From NCBI GenBank assembly GCA_002707335.2, contig PAMN02000037.1, positions 3,169 to 11,959 on the forward strand: a stretch of 8,791 nt of DNA, given 5' to 3'. The DNA comes from Methanobacteriota archaeon. Its GTDB lineage: Archaea; Thermoplasmatota; Poseidoniia; Poseidoniales; Poseidoniaceae. The translations under genes were made by a program, and so were the position numbers. Position 1 is the stretch's first letter. Each line of letters starts with the position of its first letter. Of this stretch, positions 6,595-8,791 are shown one piece after another. The notes below the pieces were generated by a model. The model was not told the origin of the DNA and searched no databases. It saw only the letters and a list, made by a program, of their open reading frames with translations.

Positions 6595-6678
6595 GTTGGG
6601 ATGCGGCAGTAAATATGACATGAAGTCATCGCTGCTCAAAACATAGTCTTGATAGAGGATTAGTAGTGGCGGTAAAAC
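6595..6678. promoter_or_regulatory. Divergent promoter region between aspS and metK
   Basis: About 84 bp that must carry promoters for both directions. TAAATAT at 6610-6616 on the plus strand is a plausible archaeal TATA element for metK; a start about 26 nt beyond its centre would give a leader of roughly 40 nt ending in GGCGG (6668-6672), 6 nt before the metK ATG. For aspS only a weak ACTATGTTTT (about 6639-6648, minus strand) is seen. A 5-bp dyad, ATGAC/GTCAT, lies at 6615-6629. All assignments are by eye. Confidence 0.4.
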
Positions 6679-7908
6679 ATGGGAGAAGACCTATTCACAT
6701 CTGAAAGTGTGGCCTCTGGTCACCCAGACAAATTGTGTGACGCAATTAGTGATGCAATTGTAGATGCCTGTTTAAGCGTCGACAAGAATGCAAGAGTTGC
6801 CGTTGAAACTAGTGTCAAGGGAGGCACTAACAAAGGCATCATACTCTTAGCGGGTGAAGTAACTCTTGCAGGACAACACCCAGATTACGAATCAATCGCA
6901 AGGAAAACCGCAGAATCCATTGGTTACAATAATCACTCGATAGGGTTCGACGCAACATCGGAAGATAGGTGTGAGGTTATTCAGAAAATCACTGCGCAGG
7001 CTGCAAATATTAGCCAAGGCGTGAACAACGAAGAACAAGGCGCAGGTGATCAAGGACTAATGTTCGGATATGCTTGTAATGAAACCGAACATTTTGATGA
7101 ATTAAACGGAAGATTCTTTCCTCTTGCTGCAGCTTTATCTCAAAGATTAACTCGTAGGATGACCAATGCAAGAAAAGATGGAACATTACCCTGGGCTAGA
7201 CCTGATGCCAAAAGTCAAGTCACTGTCGAATACATAGATGGGAAGCCAAACAAAATACATACAATAGTTATCGCCATCCAACATGATGATAAATTGAAGG
7301 AGCAATTTGACAACGATGAAGTAAAAGAGAGAGATTACATCACTGCTCAAATTAAAAAGCATGTTGTTGAACACGCAATACCTAAATCGCTTATTCAAGA
7401 TGGTTACAGGCTCGTAGTAAACGGAACTGGCAGGTTTGCTGACCCAGGCGGACCGTACGCTGATGCGGGACTGACTGGAAGAAAAATAATCGTTGACACA
7501 TATGGAGGAATGGGTAGACACGGAGGTGGGGCGTTTTCCGGAAAAGACCCATCGAAGGTAGACCGTTCTGCTGCATATGCTGCAAGATGGGCTGCTAAAC
7601 ATGTAGTTGCAGCAGGTATTGCAGAACGATGTGAAATTCAGTTAGCATACGTTATTGGAATTGCTGAACCAGTCAGCGTAAGAGTCGAATCCTTTGGAAG
7701 TTCTGAATTAACAGATAAAGAACTAACAACTAAGGTCAATGCAATATTTGATTTTACTCCAAAAGCAATTGCAAATGCACTAGATCTTCTAAGGCCGATT
7801 TACTCTGCTACAGCAGCAGGAGGGCATTTTGGTAGGACTCCTGGAATAGATGGAGAATTCCCTTGGGAAATTCTTGATGATGATAAAATCAAACAATTAA
7901 ATTCGTAG
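6679..7908 (+). CDS. metK: S-adenosylmethionine synthetase (methionine adenosyltransferase), bacterial type
   Basis: Makes S-adenosylmethionine from methionine and ATP, releasing phosphate and pyrophosphate; cytoplasmic and normally a homo-oligomer. The 409 residues carry bacterial/eukaryotic MetK signatures: GHPDK at 14-18, EEQGAGDQGLMFGYA at 118-132 (flexible active-site loop), LPWARPDAKSQVT at 170-182, GLTGRKIIVDTYGG at 264-277, and RHGGGAFSGKDPSKVDRSAA at 280-299. The close match to Escherichia coli motifs differs from the divergent archaeal MAT family found in most Euryarchaeota, which suggests an ancient transfer. The segment GRFADPGGPYADAG (251-264) stands where E. coli has its GGPMGDCG region. 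GGCGG lies 6 nt before the ATG. It is divergent from aspS and probably monocistronic or leads into the secreted protein gene 55 nt downstream. Confidence 0.97.
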   Translation: MGEDLFTSESVASGHPDKLCDAISDAIVDACLSVDKNARVAVETSVKGGTNKGIILLAGEVTLAGQHPDYESIARKTAESIGYNNHSIGFDATSEDRCEVIQKITAQAANISQGVNNEEQGAGDQGLMFGYACNETEHFDELNGRFFPLAAALSQRLTRRMTNARKDGTLPWARPDAKSQVTVEYIDGKPNKIHTIVIAIQHDDKLKEQFDNDEVKERDYITAQIKKHVVEHAIPKSLIQDGYRLVVNGTGRFADPGGPYADAGLTGRKIIVDTYGGMGRHGGGAFSGKDPSKVDRSAAYAARWAAKHVVAAGIAERCEIQLAYVIGIAEPVSVRVESFGSSELTDKELTTKVNAIFDFTPKAIANALDLLRPIYSATAAGGHFGRTPGIDGEFPWEILDDDKIKQLNS

Positions 7909-7963
7909 ATTTGATTGTTAGTTATCCGATTGGATGAAATGGCAGCATCGATTCGCATATACT

Positions 7964-8791
7964 ATGTCGCGTAGGGTAAACTCAGTTTTACTGATAGTAA
8001 TTCTTGCTCTCGCCCCGTTTGCAAACATGGCTAGTGCGCACCCAAATATTGGCGTCTCGACCGATGTTAGTCATGTGATTTTATCACCGGGGGAAACTAC
8101 GAACATCACGCTAACAGTTGACAACGATGGCGAATCAATTGAATCTTACGAAATCAACGTTAGCGGATATGATTCAGTATGGGAAGTAATACCCACATCA
8201 ACTACTCTATCTGGAGTAATACCTACCACTTCATCATCCACCACAATAGCAGTACGATTAGCAACTAATGCATTACCTTCGAATTCCGGTTCTATGACGA
8301 TTACAGTTACTGAACCGGATGCAAACATTTCTTCATCAATAACAGTACTTCTTTCTGTCCAAGCAATATACCTTCCATCGATTGACTCCTCAACCGCTGG
8401 AGACAATGGTCTTGTAGAAATGGACCCAGGAGGAGAAGTCAATGTTTCAATTATGGTTCAAAATTCTGGAAATGTTAACGACACCATCCTTCTATCAATC
8501 GAGCAAAGTCCTGACCTAATCGGTTTTTGGACAAATTGGACATCTGGAGGAAACGGAAATAATAGCACAGGGGGCAACGATACTGGAGGCAATACAACAA
8601 CCGGTAACAGCACTGGTGACAATAGCACTACTGGTAACAGCACAGGTGGCAACGATACGGGGGGCAATACAACAACCGGTAACAGCACTGGTGACAATAG
8701 CACTACTGGCAACAGCACAGGTGGCAATGGCACAACAGGTAACGGAACAGGAAATGGTTCGCTAATGATATCCGCACCAGTTGGTTGGGAA
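7964..8791 (+). CDS. Secreted/surface repeat protein, N-terminal 276 residues (3' end outside window)
   Basis: Exported protein of unknown function. From the ATG at 7964: Arg-Arg n-region, hydrophobic core VLLIVILALAPFA, and a signal peptidase-like ASA end at residue 25, before HPNIGVS. An ATG at 7934 in the same frame would add ten residues and weaken the signal, so 7964 is preferred; no clear ribosome site was found. Residues about 28-116 look like an immunoglobulin-like beta sandwich of the CARDB/NPCBM-associated kind (SPGETTNITLTVDNDGES). A second such domain starts near 117 (DPGGEVNVSIMVQNSGN) and is interrupted at about 196-265 by an Asn/Ser/Thr/Gly linker with two 25-residue repeats and a partial third; a strand-like SLMISAPVGW then follows. 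The linker has many Asn-x-Ser/Thr sequons, so N-glycosylation is likely. Probably an archaeal cell-surface protein; it continues past the window. Confidence 0.88.
   Translation, partial: MSRRVNSVLLIVILALAPFANMASAHPNIGVSTDVSHVILSPGETTNITLTVDNDGESIESYEINVSGYDSVWEVIPTSTTLSGVIPTTSSSTTIAVRLATNALPSNSGSMTITVTEPDANISSSITVLLSVQAIYLPSIDSSTAGDNGLVEMDPGGEVNVSIMVQNSGNVNDTILLSIEQSPDLIGFWTNWTSGGNGNNSTGGNDTGGNTTTGNSTGDNSTTGNSTGGNDTGGNTTTGNSTGDNSTTGNSTGGNGTTGNGTGNGSLMISAPVGWE
8561..8750 (+). repeat. Tandem 75-bp repeat (two full copies and a partial third) in the surface protein gene
   Basis: Copy 1 spans 8561-8635, copy 2 8636-8710, and a decayed third follows to about 8750. Each full copy encodes the same 25 residues, from NSTGGNDTGG to the end TGDNSTTG. 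The two full copies differ at 5 of 75 bases, all silent third positions. The in-frame unit gives five Asn-x-Ser/Thr sequons per copy. Confidence 0.92.

Noticed and set aside
6595..6639. AspRS start at TTG 6639 or ATG 6621
   Set aside because: Both lack a ribosome site, and the extra residues do not resemble the conserved AspRS N-terminus, which begins well with ATG 6594; a longer form cannot be fully excluded.
7186..7602. 138-residue minus-strand open frame inside metK
   Set aside because: It is antisense to the strongly conserved metK coding region and its product shows no recognisable motif.
7909..7963. Terminator or promoter between metK and the secreted protein gene
   Set aside because: The 55-nt gap has a slightly T-rich start but no convincing hairpin, T-run or TATA element, so no site was called.
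8458..8733. Minus-strand open frame with Pro/Val/Leu repeats
   Set aside because: It is the reverse complement of the Asn/Thr/Gly repeat of the secreted protein; its periodicity comes from that repeat, and it has no independent start signals.
8561..8750. Possible CRISPR-like array
   Set aside because: The copies are directly adjacent with no unique spacers, are in frame, and encode a continuous low-complexity protein segment.

Overview
The window looks like part of a marine archaeal genome, most likely a planktonic Thermoplasmatota of the Marine Group II (Poseidoniales) type. The aspartyl-tRNA synthetase is the short archaeal/eukaryotic kind without the large insert of bacterial enzymes. It sits beside a bacterial-style methionine adenosyltransferase and a secreted Asn/Thr/Gly-rich surface protein. 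The DNA is moderately AT-rich and tightly packed. The lineage is an inference from gene content and style; no marker gene settles it.

Layout: positions 1 to about 6594 form one minus-strand run, read from right to left: aspS, an alpha/beta hydrolase, an atypical short-chain dehydrogenase (SDR), a TPR-like helical repeat protein, a luciferase-like flavin monooxygenase, an asparaginase II-family amidohydrolase, and an aldehyde dehydrogenase cut by the window edge at base 1. Gaps are 0 to 42 nt, with several stop/start overlaps or stop codons embedded in Shine-Dalgarno sequences, so the run is probably one translationally coupled operon. From about 6679 rightwards the plus strand carries metK and then the start of a secreted repeat protein (7964 to the window end). 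About 84 bp between aspS and metK must hold two divergent promoters. No stretch longer than 300 bases lacks a gene, and I saw no tRNA, rRNA, CRISPR or insertion sequence.

Function: aspS and metK are housekeeping genes. The six genes after aspS are a set of hydrolase, SDR, flavin monooxygenase, amidohydrolase and aldehyde dehydrogenase that suggests catabolism of a nitrogen-containing, possibly aromatic compound. The hydrolase resembles kynurenine-formamidase-like esterases, and the aldehyde dehydrogenase N-terminus resembles the 2-hydroxymuconic/2-aminomuconic semialdehyde dehydrogenase branch. A tryptophan/kynurenine-type route is therefore a testable hypothesis, not a demonstrated one. The most striking points are this uncharacterised enzyme set, the SDR lacking the usual Tyr-x-x-x-Lys, frequent non-ATG starts tied to stop-embedded Shine-Dalgarno sites, and a recently duplicated 75-bp repeat whose two copies differ only at silent positions.
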